From Ruminiclostridium sp. (GTDB taxonomy: Bacteria > Bacillota_A > Clostridia > Oscillospirales > Ruminococcaceae), in contig JAFZOA010000457.1 in NCBI GenBank assembly GCA_017550775.1, positions 1 through 13,177 on the forward strand: a DNA stretch of 13,177 bases, given 5' to 3'. The notes beneath the pieces are model-generated. The model made no database searches and was not told the DNA's origin. It saw nothing but the letters and a program-made list of their open reading frames with translations. The translations under genes were made by a program, and so were the position numbers. Below, one piece after another: positions 1 through 7,683 of this stretch (the first letter of the stretch is position 1; the number at the start of each line of letters is the position of its first letter).

Positions 1-1782
1 ACAGGCTGTACCTCTTCCGGAAGCATGAAGATTGCCGACAAGCTTGAAGAGGTCATCAAGAGCAAGGGTATCGCCCATCATGTCAAAGTAGTCAGAACCG
101 GCTGCTTCGGTCTTTGCGCTCTGGGTCCCATCATGATAGTTTATCCCGAGGGAACATTCTATTCCATGATGAGCGAAGAGCATATAGAAAAAATAGTTGA
201 AGAGCATCTTATCAACGACCGTATCGTTGAAGAGTACGTTTATGAGGAGACCAAGACTCCCGATGGTATCATCGCATTCAACGAGACAGGCTTCTATAAG
301 AAGCAGAACCGTGTTGCTCTGCGCAACTGCGGTGTCATCAATCCCGAAAATATCGACGATTATATCGAACACGACGGATACAAGGCTATCCAGAAGGTAC
401 TTAAGGAAATGTCCCCGCAGGACGTTATCGACGTTATACTCAAGTCCGGTCTCCGCGGACGCGGCGGCGCAGGCTTCCCCACAGGAAGAAAATGGCAGCT
501 CGCACGCGACCTCGTCAAGGACGCTGACCAGAAGTATGTATGCTGCAACGCCGACGAAGGCGACCCGGGCGCATTCATGGACCGTTCCGTTCTTGAAGGC
601 GATCCCCACGCTATCATCGAGGCTATGACCATAGCCGGCTACGCAGTAGGCGCTACACAGGGTTATGTTTACGTTCGTGCTGAGTATCCTATCGCAGTTC
701 ACAGACTCCAGGTCGCTATCGACCAGGCAAGAGAGCGCGGAATGCTCGGTAAGAAGCTGTTCGGCTCCGACTTCGACTTCAACCTCGATATCCGTCTCGG
801 CGCGGGCGCTTTCGTCTGCGGTGAGGAGACCGCTCTTATGACCTCTATCGAGTGTAAGCGTGGTGAGCCCAGACCCCGTCCTCCGTTCCCGGCTGAAAAG
901 GGTCTGTTCCAGAAGCCTACCGTACTCAACAACGTTGAGACCTATGCAAATGTCCCCCAGATAATCCTTAAGGGCGCAGACTGGTTCGCTTCAATGGGTA
1001 CCTAAAAGTCCAAGGGTACAAAGGTATTCGCTCTCGGCGGAAAGATCCACAACACAGGACTTGTTGAGATACCTATGGGTACAACTCTCCGTGAGATCGT
1101 ATTCGAGATCGGCGGCGGTATCCCGAACGGCAAGAAGTTCAAAGCTGCTCAGACCGGCGGTCCTTCCGGCGGATGCATCCCCGCAGAGCACCTCGACGTT
1201 CCGATCGACTACGATAACCTCATCGCTATCGGCTCCATGATGGGCTCCGGCGGACTTATCGTTATGGACGAAGACAACTGTATGGTCGATATCGCGAAGT
1301 TCTTCCTCGAATTCACCGTTGACGAGTCCTGCGGTAAGTGCACACCCTGCCGTATCGGTACAAAGCGTCTTTATGAGATGCTCGAAAAGATCACGAGCGG
1401 TAATGGCACTATGGAAGACCTCGACAAGATGGAAAAGCTTTGCCACTACATCAAGAACAACTCTCTCTGCGGTCTCGGTCAGACTGCTCCTAACCCTGTA
1501 CTTTCCACCCTTCGTTACTTCAAGGACGAGTACATAGCTCATATCCAGGACAAGAAGTGTCCCGCAGGCGTATGTAGAGATCTCCTTTCCTTCTCTATCG
1601 ACAAGGAAAAATGTATCGGCTGCGGAATGTGTGCTAAGCAGTGTCCCGCAAATGCGATCTTCAAGACCGATTATGTTGCGGAAGGACACAAGCTCCCGTC
1701 GCTTGAGATCGACACAGCTAAGTGCGTAAAGTGCGGCGCTTGTATGGCACAGTGTAAGTTCAAGGCTATAAGCAAGAAATAA
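1..1782 (+). pseudogene. hydB: HydB, NADH/FMN subunit of bifurcating [FeFe] hydrogenase; 5'-partial, internal TAA
   Basis: NuoF-like flavoprotein subunit of a cytoplasmic HydABC-type hydrogenase, which couples NAD(H) and ferredoxin oxidation/reduction to H2. The reading frame is open from base 1, so the start lies upstream; the ATG at 25 is internal, because the codons before it encode GCTSSGS, part of the N-terminal thioredoxin-like [2Fe-2S] domain, whose later cysteines are in TGCFGLC. Then follow the FMN site GRGGAGFPTGRKW, CNADEGDPGAFMDR and VCGEETALM (NADH/FMN fold), an SLBB-like stretch, the NuoF [4Fe-4S] motif [11 protein letters not shown] with a later CGLG, and two C-terminal ferredoxin motifs ([22 protein letters not shown]). 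A TAA at 1003-1005 interrupts the frame between MGT and [10 protein letters not shown], where relatives read MGTEKSKGT; a GAA-to-TAA change explains it. Homology continues in the same frame on both sides. If the stop is real, the product loses all C-terminal Fe-S centres. hydA follows after 22 bp. Identity is secure; functional state is open. Confidence 0.93.
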
Positions 1783-1804
1783 TCAGGAAAGGAACAGTAA
1801 TATA

Positions 1805-3553
1805 ATGGTTAATATTAAAATTAACGGCGTAGACGTTTCCGTTGAAGAGGGTACTACCATACTGAAAGCCTGTCGTGATAACGGTGTGCGGATCCCTACG
1901 CTTTGCTGGCTCAAGGATATAAACGAGATCGGCGCCTGCCGTATCTGCGTTGTTGAGATGACGGGCGCAAGAAGCCTTGTTGCGGCCTGCGTTTACCCGA
2001 TATCCAAGTTCGACGAGGGCAAGAACATTCTTACTCATTCTCCCGCTGTTCTCGAAAGCAGAAGAATGACCCTCCAGCTCCTTCTTTCCAACCACGACAG
2101 AAAGTGCCTTTCGTGCGCAAGAAGCGGTCAGTGCGAGCTTCAGGCTCTCTGCCGCGAGCTCGGCGTTGACGATGAGCTCCTGTTCGAGGGTGAGAAGAAC
2201 CACTACGAGATCGACACAAGCGCGGCTCATATGTACCGCGACAACAACAAGTGCATCAACTGCCGCAGATGTGTGGCAGCTTGCGGCGTAACTCAGGGCA
2301 TCGGTGTTATCGGCGCTAACAACCGCGGCTTCAAGACCTCTATCGGCTGCGCGTTTGAAATGGATCTTGCAGATACAGCCTGCGTTTCCTGCGGTCAGTG
2401 TATCGCAGTCTGCCCGACCGGCGCTCTCTCCGAGAAGGATGATACCGATAAAGTATGGGCTGCTATCAACGATCCGGAGAAGATCGTTGTTGTACAGACA
2501 GCTCCCGCTGTACGTGCTTCCCTCGGCGAAGCTTTCGGATATCCCATGGGTACAAACGTACAGGGCAAGCTTGCTGCTTCCCTCAGGAAGCTCGGCTTTG
2601 ACCACGTATTCGACACCGACTTCGGTGCTGACCTCACTATCATGGAGGAGTCCAACGAGCTGCTCCAGAGAATACAGAACAAGGGTGTTCTCCCGATGAT
2701 AACCTCCTGCTCGCCCGGCTGGGTAAGATTCTGCGAGGCTTACTATCCCGAGATGATCCCGAACCTGTCTACCTGCAAATCGCCGCAGCAGATGGCCGGC
2801 GCTATGATCAAGACTTACTGGGCTGAAAAGAACGGTATCGATCCCAAGAAGATCGTTTCCGTATCGGTAATGCCGTGTACAGCCAAGAAGTTCGAGATCG
2901 GCAGAGACGATCAGTCCGCAGCGGGTGTTGCCGACGTTGATATCTCTATCACCACAAGAGAGCTCGTTAAGATGATAAACCGTGCAGGTATCCGCTTCAC
3001 AGAGCTTCCCGACGAGGAGTTTGAAGTTCCTATGTCCAGCGGCTCCGGCGCAGCTGTTATCTTCGGCGCTACCGGCGGTGTTATGGAAGCAGCTCTCAGA
3101 ACTGCCGTATGGAAGCTTACCGGCGAAAAGAACGACAGCCCCGTTGAGTTCAAGGAAGTCCGCGGTGTTCAGGGCGTTAAGTTTGCCGAGTACGAAGCGG
3201 GCGGCGTAAAGGTCAAGGTAGCTGTTGCTTCCGGCCTTGCGAACGCAAGAGACCTTCTCGAAAAGGTAAAGAGCGGTGAAGTCGATGTTCAGTTTATCGA
3301 GATCATGGCTTGCCCGGGCGGCTGTGTAAACGGCGGCGGTCAGGTAATCGTAAAGGCTGATGTCCGCAACTTCGTTGATATCCGTGCAGAGCGCGCAAAG
3401 GCACTCTACGGTCTTGACGAAGCGAACAAGATCAGAAAGTCTCACGAGACAGACGATATCAAGTCCGTTTATGACTACCTCGGCGAAATAGGCGGTCATA
3501 AGGCTCACGAGTATCTGCATACCTCTTACAAGGCATCGGGTCTCAGAAAGTAA
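1805..3553 (+). CDS. hydA: HydA, catalytic subunit of [FeFe] hydrogenase (group A3-like)
   Basis: Iron-only hydrogenase catalytic subunit, 582 aa, cytoplasmic, paired with the preceding HydB for reversible H2 production. Domains in order: plant-type [2Fe-2S] (C34, C45, C48, C62); His-Cys [4Fe-4S] (H97, C101, C104, C110); two ferredoxin clusters (C150/153/156/160 and C193/196/199/203); H-cluster domain with L1 TSCSPGW (about 300-306, ligand C302), L2 MPCTAKKFE (C358) and L3 MACPGGCVNGGGQ (C503, C507); and a small-subunit-like tail with RKSHE and AHEYLHTSY. All H-cluster ligands are present. L1 has Ser where the best-studied enzymes have the proton-relay Cys (TSCCP), and L3 ends GGGQV rather than the usual GGGQP. 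It lacks the extra C-terminal [2Fe-2S] domain of Thermotoga HydA. The start follows an AGGAAAGGA ribosome site at 1785-1793. A tandem hairpin terminates transcription downstream. Maturases HydEFG are not in the window. Confidence 0.97.
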   Translation: MVNIKINGVDVSVEEGTTILKACRDNGVRIPTLCWLKDINEIGACRICVVEMTGARSLVAACVYPISKFDEGKNILTHSPAVLESRRMTLQLLLSNHDRKCLSCARSGQCELQALCRELGVDDELLFEGEKNHYEIDTSAAHMYRDNNKCINCRRCVAACGVTQGIGVIGANNRGFKTSIGCAFEMDLADTACVSCGQCIAVCPTGALSEKDDTDKVWAAINDPEKIVVVQTAPAVRASLGEAFGYPMGTNVQGKLAASLRKLGFDHVFDTDFGADLTIMEESNELLQRIQNKGVLPMITSCSPGWVRFCEAYYPEMIPNLSTCKSPQQMAGAMIKTYWAEKNGIDPKKIVSVSVMPCTAKKFEIGRDDQSAAGVADVDISITTRELVKMINRAGIRFTELPDEEFEVPMSSGSGAAVIFGATGGVMEAALRTAVWKLTGEKNDSPVEFKEVRGVQGVKFAEYEAGGVKVKVAVASGLANARDLLEKVKSGEVDVQFIEIMACPGGCVNGGGQVIVKADVRNFVDIRAERAKALYGLDEANKIRKSHETDDIKSVYDYLGEIGGHKAHEYLHTSYKASGLRK

Positions 3554-3568
3554 TCTGATATTAATTCT

Positions 3569-3636
3569 ACAGCCCTCACAGAAATGTGGGGGCTGTGTCA
3601 TGTAACAAACCCCCGCCGTCAAGGTGGGGGTTCGTT
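3569..3636. terminator. Tandem-hairpin bidirectional terminator between hydA and dprA
   Basis: There are two adjacent stem-loops between convergent genes. The first pairs 3569-3579 with 3586-3596 (11 bp with one G-U, loop AGAAAT). The second pairs 3608-3617 with 3623-3632 (10 bp with one G-U, C-run against G-run, loop of five) and can extend by AAC/GTT across one mismatch. Neither has a long U-tract, so the termination call rests on GC-rich stems lying just past both stop codons (hydA ends at 3553, dprA at 3642). It would act on both strands. Confidence 0.7.
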
Positions 3637-3641
3637 ATCAT

Positions 3642-4523
3642 TCAGATATATAGTCCGATGTACTCTTTCAGTATATCGTTGTGGTTGAATATCGGTATCG
3701 CTCCGTCTTCGAGAAAGCCTATAACTCCCTCGTACACAGGGTCGAAGATATCCGGCGGCGGGATGCAGAACACGTCACGGTTCTCATCGACCGCGTATGA
3801 GCCGGTGATGAGAGTTCCGCTGTTTGCGGCAGCCTGAAAGATCGCCGTACCACGCGTAAGCCCTGCCATAATGCGGTTGCGCGGGTTGAAATACTCCTTG
3901 GTGGGTTCGGTGCCGGGGAAAAGTTCAGAGATCACTGCTCCGCCCTTGGAGGCCATTCTCTCGCGAAGCTCCATTGAACCGCGCGGATAGTCGATGTCTA
4001 TACCGCAGCCGAGAACTCCGACAGTCTTTATCCCGTTCGCGACGCAGGTACGGTGAACGCATTGGTCAACTCCTATCGCCATGCCGCTGACCAGCGTGAT
4101 ACCGAGCTTTCCTACATCGCGGCATATCCGGGAGCAAAGATTGGTGATGTACGGCGTGGGGTGCCGGGAGCCTATGAACGTGAGACTGAGGTCGTCGAGA
4201 CAGGATAGATCTCCGCGGTAGAACAATACACAGGGCGGGTCGTAAATCTCGGCGAGAAGCTTCGGGTACTCCGCACTTCCGAGCGAGCATATACCGATAC
4301 CCTGTTTTTCGCAGTATTCTATCAGGCTGTCTGTCCTTTCAATGTTGACATATCCGACCATCTGACGCTCATTATGTTCGAGAACAGAGTGATCTCCACC
4401 CTGTATAGCTTCATATGCAAGCTTCGGCGAGCCGTACTTCGCGGTGACCTTATGTATCTTCGGGTTCGCGATACCGAATACCTGTGTAAGCCAGATATTG
4501 TATCTGTCCATGTTTTCTTTCAT
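3642..4523 (-). CDS. dprA: DprA/Smf DNA-processing protein
   Basis: DprA-family protein, 293 aa. Family members bind single-stranded DNA and load RecA during uptake of transforming DNA; many non-competent Clostridia also carry the gene. The N-terminal about 100 residues are a helical SAM/HhH-like region. The Rossmann-like core follows with FIGSRHPTPY (117-125), the SGMAIGVDQ loop (146-154, canonical SGxAxGID), GVLGCGIDIDYP (169-180), ISELFPGTEP, FNPRNRIMAGL (the RNRIIAGL signature) and ANSGTLITGSYAV (233-245). After the core there is only a short tail, so the winged-helix domain of longer DprA proteins is absent or reduced, and the usual VPG after the last strand reads IPPP. The start at 4523 is supported by GGGAG about 8 nt upstream and a promoter at 4555-4583. 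It is divergent from sigK and convergent with hydA. Confidence 0.92.
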   Translation of the reverse strand: MKENMDRYNIWLTQVFGIANPKIHKVTAKYGSPKLAYEAIQGGDHSVLEHNERQMVGYVNIERTDSLIEYCEKQGIGICSLGSAEYPKLLAEIYDPPCVLFYRGDLSCLDDLSLTFIGSRHPTPYITNLCSRICRDVGKLGITLVSGMAIGVDQCVHRTCVANGIKTVGVLGCGIDIDYPRGSMELRERMASKGGAVISELFPGTEPTKEYFNPRNRIMAGLTRGTAIFQAAANSGTLITGSYAVDENRDVFCIPPPDIFDPVYEGVIGFLEDGAIPIFNHNDILKEYIGLYI

Positions 4524-4554
4524 AGATCACACTCCCAGAGTTTAATGCAAGTAT

Positions 4555-4583
4555 ATTTTATCATATTTCCGCGCAATAATCAA
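4555..4583 (-). promoter_or_regulatory. Sigma-A-type promoter of dprA
   Basis: On the minus strand, TTGATT (4583-4578) is followed by a 17-bp spacer and TAAAAT (4560-4555), with TG one base before the -10 element (an extended -10). Transcription would start near 4548, about 25 nt before the dprA ATG. The match and spacing are close to the vegetative consensus, and the position is right for dprA. Confidence 0.75.
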
Positions 4584-4600
4584 TAGAATGTCGAAATTTT

Positions 4601-4630
4601 GTATAGTGTTCAAGCCGTCACACATAGAAT
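4601..4630 (+). promoter_or_regulatory. Candidate sigma-E-like promoter upstream of sigK
   Basis: GTATAGT (4601-4607), a 15-bp spacer and CATAGAAT (4623-4630) resemble the mother-cell sigma-E elements known from Bacillus (ATA-containing -35, CATACAAT-type -10). In Bacillus, sigK is transcribed by sigma-E with SpoIIID. No good vegetative promoter was seen for this gene. The -10-like element lies inside an inverted repeat, ACACAT (4620-4625) with ATGTGT (4635-4640). The assignment is by resemblance only. Confidence 0.35.
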
Positions 4631-4683
4631 GATAATGTGTCGCCCGCAGAACAGGGCGTATTACGGAACAGGGGGACTATACG

Positions 4684-5394
4684 ATGATCGACGAACTATT
4701 CATGACGGCACTGAGGAGCCTTTTTGTCTTCGCGCTGCATCTCGACGGTATAAGCTATCCGCGCAGGCTCAGTAAAAGGGAAGAGGAGGAGCTTACCGCC
4801 AAAGCCGCTCTCGGCGACAGAAAGGCCCGCAACAAGCTGATCGAGCATAACATGAGACTGGTGGCGTACATCGTCAACAAGCATTACAGCGAGTACCGCG
4901 ATGCCGAGGATCTTGTCTCGGTCGGTACGATCGGTCTGATACGCGCGGCGGAGACCTTTGACCCGTCCAAGGATATAAGCTTTTCGACCTACGCGAGCAC
5001 CTGCATACAGAACCAGATCAAGATGTACTTCCGAAAGAACAAGCACCGAAGCTCGGAGGTGTTCCTGAACGATCCGATAGATACCGACAAGAACGGTAAC
5101 GAGATCACCATGGCTGATATTTTCAGCGACGACGTGTGCGTTGACGACGAGGTTGACCTGATGATCGACACCGAGAAGCTTTACCGCCTTGTAAACAGCG
5201 TTCTCGACGAGCGCGAGAGGGATATAATCATCCGCAGATACGGGCTTGCCGTGAACGGAAAAGCCGTCCGGCCGTACACCCAGCGCGAGGTGGCGGATTA
5301 TCTCGGAATATCACGCTCGTATGTGTCGAGGATAGAAAAGCGCGCAATAGACAAGCTTCGTGAGGAGTTTGAAAAGAATGAGACGATCAAGTAA
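4684..5394 (+). CDS. sigK: Sporulation-type RNA polymerase sigma factor, SigK-like
   Basis: Sigma-70-family factor of 236 aa that directs RNA polymerase to its promoters; the closest match I recognise is the late mother-cell sporulation factor SigK. The N-terminus (LFVFALHLDGISYPRRLS) resembles the short hydrophobic leader of SigK. Region 2 spans about 45-120 (ARNKLIEHNMRLVAYIV, DAEDLVSVGTIGLIRAA, FSTYASTCIQNQI). The linker FLNDPIDTDKNGNEITMADI matches the SigE/SigK signature SLxDPIGxDKEGNEI. Region 4 (about 167-230) contains the helix-turn-helix TQREVADYLGISRSYVSRIEKRA. The gene is intact, with no skin-type interruption. The start is set by AGGGGGA ending 8 nt before the ATG. Sporulation in this organism is suggested, not shown; SigE or another paralogue is the main alternative. 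Confidence 0.88.
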   Translation: MIDELFMTALRSLFVFALHLDGISYPRRLSKREEEELTAKAALGDRKARNKLIEHNMRLVAYIVNKHYSEYRDAEDLVSVGTIGLIRAAETFDPSKDISFSTYASTCIQNQIKMYFRKNKHRSSEVFLNDPIDTDKNGNEITMADIFSDDVCVDDEVDLMIDTEKLYRLVNSVLDERERDIIIRRYGLAVNGKAVRPYTQREVADYLGISRSYVSRIEKRAIDKLREEFEKNETIK

Positions 5395-5422
5395 TATTTT
5401 TTTCTAAAATTCGCCAAAAGTA

Positions 5423-5451
5423 TTGATATTTTGTATAGAATGAGTTATAAT
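5423..5451 (+). promoter_or_regulatory. Near-consensus sigma-A promoter of the DUF815 gene
   Basis: TTGATA (5423-5428), a 17-bp spacer and a perfect TATAAT (5446-5451). Transcription would start around 5458, giving a leader of about 38 nt that includes the AGGGGGA ribosome site. A perfect palindrome lies over the predicted start point. This separates the DUF815 gene from sigK transcriptionally. Confidence 0.82.
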
Positions 5452-5453
5452 GT

Positions 5454-5465
5454 ACTATATATAGT
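5454..5465. repeat. Perfect 12-bp palindrome over a transcription start
   Basis: ACTATATATAGT is a perfect inverted repeat, two bases downstream of the TATAAT at 5446-5451, so it covers the predicted +1. A dimeric repressor site is possible. It is AT-only except for one C and one G, so chance symmetry in an AT-rich promoter is a real alternative. Confidence 0.45.
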
Positions 5466-5495
5466 TTATCATACTCACAGGGGGATTCTTTAAGC

Positions 5496-6641
5496 ATGAA
5501 GGACTTAAAACTGTTGATCTCATCTCTTGTAACCTCGCAGTACAAGAATGATGAGCTGATAAGGTGCATCTCGGACATATTCTCCGATAACAAGGAAACC
5601 GCTATCAGGTCATATTGTCGGGTCTGCGAGATACTTCTGTGCGAAGGGAAATCCCTGTCGGATTACATATCCTCACTTACGGTAAGGGACGACAACGCGC
5701 TGTTCACCGAGTACCTTCGCACTCACTCCGAGCTGCTCCGGTACAACATCCGTCACGATTTCACGGTGCTCACCAGCCTGTCTAAGATCTCCTCCTATGA
5801 GTTTGTGGGTCTGCTCCGTGAGCGCTTCCAGATACCGGAGAACGTACCGTTCCCGATGTATGAGAACGGAAGCGCCGAGATAAGCTTCGAGGAAGCCGAG
5901 AAGTACATCGCACTTTACGGCTCGGCGTTCCTTGCGTACAACAAGGCGTTCATCTATGAGAATAACTGCTTGACGGGAATAGAGCATTTTGACAAGGTCA
6001 AGCTGTCCGATCTAAAGAACTATGAGCTCCAGCGCAATGCCGTTATCGAGAACACCCGCCGCTTCATAGAGGGCAAGCGGTACAGCAACGTCCTGCTGTA
6101 CGGTGACAGGGGTACCGGTAAGTCCTGCACCGTAAAGGCGGTAGTGAACGAGTTCCAGGAGCTTCGTATCGTGCTTGTCCCGAAATCCTCGGTCCCGAAG
6201 CTGTATGATCTTTTTGAGCTCCTTCGCGGAAAGCCGCTGAAATTCATTCTTTTCCTCGACGATATCAGCTTTGAGGACGGAGACCCCGACTATGCTTTCT
6301 TCAAGCAGGTGCTTGAAGGCTCGGTAAGTGTTATGCCGTCAAACTGCGCTATCTATGCCACCACGAACCGCCGGCACATAATAAAGGAAACATCGGACGA
6401 GCACAGCAACGCCGACGCCCGGGACGAAAAGGCTTCACTCGCCGACCGGTTCGGTCTCTACATAACGTTCATGTCTCCCGACAAGCGGACGTATCTTGAT
6501 ATAGTGGAGAAGATCGCCGCCGACAGGAACATCGAAATGGACAGGGAAGAGCTTGCTCTGCTTGCAGAGCGCTTTGCCGTCCGTAAGGGAAACCGCTCTC
6601 CGCGCACTGCGAAGCAGTTCCTTGACTCTCTGGAGAAATAA
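5496..6641 (+). CDS. DUF815-family AAA+ ATPase
   Basis: Predicted cytoplasmic ATPase of 381 aa, matching the DUF815 family of AAA+ proteins, whose function I do not know to be established. The N-terminal half (1-175) is mainly helical with no motif I recognise. The ATPase core holds Walker A GDRGTGKS (203-210), Walker B ILFLDDISF (251-259), sensor-1 ATTNRR (288-293), an ADRFGL segment (316-321) of the arginine-finger type, and RSPRTAKQF (367-375), where sensor-2 arginine is expected. All catalytic motifs look intact. It has its own strong promoter and an AGGGGGA ribosome site before the ATG. It lies between sigK and a lipoprotein gene 23 bp downstream, with which it may be cotranscribed. Substrate and partner cannot be read from the sequence. 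Confidence 0.85.
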   Translation: MKDLKLLISSLVTSQYKNDELIRCISDIFSDNKETAIRSYCRVCEILLCEGKSLSDYISSLTVRDDNALFTEYLRTHSELLRYNIRHDFTVLTSLSKISSYEFVGLLRERFQIPENVPFPMYENGSAEISFEEAEKYIALYGSAFLAYNKAFIYENNCLTGIEHFDKVKLSDLKNYELQRNAVIENTRRFIEGKRYSNVLLYGDRGTGKSCTVKAVVNEFQELRIVLVPKSSVPKLYDLFELLRGKPLKFILFLDDISFEDGDPDYAFFKQVLEGSVSVMPSNCAIYATTNRRHIIKETSDEHSNADARDEKASLADRFGLYITFMSPDKRTYLDIVEKIAADRNIEMDREELALLAERFAVRKGNRSPRTAKQFLDSLEK

Positions 6642-6664
6642 ACAAAGGTCAGAGTATATCAGTT

Positions 6665-7621
6665 ATGAAAAAAAGAAATATCCGTTATCCGATAGTTTTA
6701 TCCGCGCTGTTTATCTCCGCCGCGCTTCTGCTGTGCGGCTGTGACAGCAAGCCTGCGGAAAACGACGGTACGACTCCGGGGGAGATTACCGGGGTCACGG
6801 GAGAGCTGCTGCTGTCGGAAGACACGGTCACGGTGTCGGACTTTCCGGTCACGGTGAACGACGTTATCATACAAAGCTCCCCTAAAAAGGTCATTTGCCT
6901 TTCGAGCAGCCTTACAGAGATGATCTGCGAGCTCGGGTACGGCTCACGGCTAATCGGGCGGGGAAGCTACTGCGATTATCCCGACTCCGTGAAGCAGCTT
7001 ACCGATTACGGAAAGCCGTCGTCCCCGAAGCTTGATGACATCAAAGCGGTCTCGCCGGATATCCTCATTACCGCGACATCAATCCCGAGCAAGGATATAA
7101 CCGAGCTGTCGGAGCTCGGTATCACTGTGCTGTATATCCCGTCTCCGCGCTCCGTAGAGGAATACGGGAGGATATACTGTGCTCTCGGAATGGTGTTTGA
7201 GGGACTTTTTGAGGGCGAAGAAGCGGGAAACAAGGTGTTCCGCGGCATAAAGAGTACCCTTACCGGGAGCGGTATCAGCCTCGGAAGGTTCATATACGTA
7301 ACCGAGGGCGGCGTTATCGCGGGCGGCGACACATTCGAGGGTTCGGTGCTGACGCTTTTCGGGGAGAACATAGCCGCCGACGCCTCCGGGTACTCCTTTG
7401 ACAAGAGCCTGCTCAAAGAAAACCAGCCCGACACCGTGATACTAAACAAGGATGTGCCGGAAAGCGAGCTTACCTCGGACAGCATTCTTGGCTCACTCGA
7501 TGCGGTAGTAAACGGGCGTGTCATAACGGTAAGCAATTCCTACTTTGAAAGCCCGTCGGGAAGGTTAACGGAGCTTCTCTCAGAGCTTAATGGGGAAAAG
7601 GAAGCTTCCGGGGAAACATGA
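6665..7621 (+). CDS. BtuF-like corrinoid/siderophore-binding lipoprotein
   Basis: Extracytoplasmic substrate-binding lipoprotein, 318 aa, of the periplasmic-binding-protein class that serves ABC importers for cobalamin, haem or Fe(III)-siderophores. It opens with MKKRNIRYP, a hydrophobic stretch (about 9-23) and a lipobox-like LCGC, giving lipid-modified Cys26; a Gly/Asp/Glu/Thr-rich linker follows to about 60. The core begins SPKKVICLSSSLTEMICELG; RGSYCDYPDSV (99-109) resembles the BtuF corrinoid-binding segment, and KLDDIKAVSPDILIT is typical of the fold. A second lobe runs from about 205. No permease or ATP-binding subunit is adjacent, so it either serves a remote transporter or has another ligand-sensing role. 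The nearest ribosome site (AAAGG, 6644-6648) is 16 nt from the ATG, longer than ideal, but the signal peptide fixes the start. B12 as ligand is inferred from CDYP only. Confidence 0.85.
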   Translation: MKKRNIRYPIVLSALFISAALLLCGCDSKPAENDGTTPGEITGVTGELLLSEDTVTVSDFPVTVNDVIIQSSPKKVICLSSSLTEMICELGYGSRLIGRGSYCDYPDSVKQLTDYGKPSSPKLDDIKAVSPDILITATSIPSKDITELSELGITVLYIPSPRSVEEYGRIYCALGMVFEGLFEGEEAGNKVFRGIKSTLTGSGISLGRFIYVTEGGVIAGGDTFEGSVLTLFGENIAADASGYSFDKSLLKENQPDTVILNKDVPESELTSDSILGSLDAVVNGRVITVSNSYFESPSGRLTELLSELNGEKEASGET

Positions 7622-7683
7622 CCCGGAGAGTATGATCGAAATTTTGTCATTAATACAGAAAACAAAGGACGGAATATAAAAAT

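Noticed and set aside
1075..1782. Separate gene made from the 3' part of hydB
   Set aside because: Homology runs unbroken across the TAA and no ribosome site precedes this ATG; it is the remainder of one gene.
1766..3622. Long open frame on the minus strand opposite hydA (about 618 codons)
   Set aside because: It mirrors hydA, whose protein has every hydrogenase motif. The antisense translation has no recognisable domain, and such frames arise from skewed codon usage in highly biased genes.
4641..4658. CGCCC/GGGCG small stem upstream of sigK
   Set aside because: Five pairs with an 8-nt loop; could be chance, no clear role.
7607..7627. Hairpin TCCGGG/CCCGGA over the lipoprotein stop codon
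   Set aside because: Only six pairs with a 9-nt loop and no U-tract; too weak to call a terminator.
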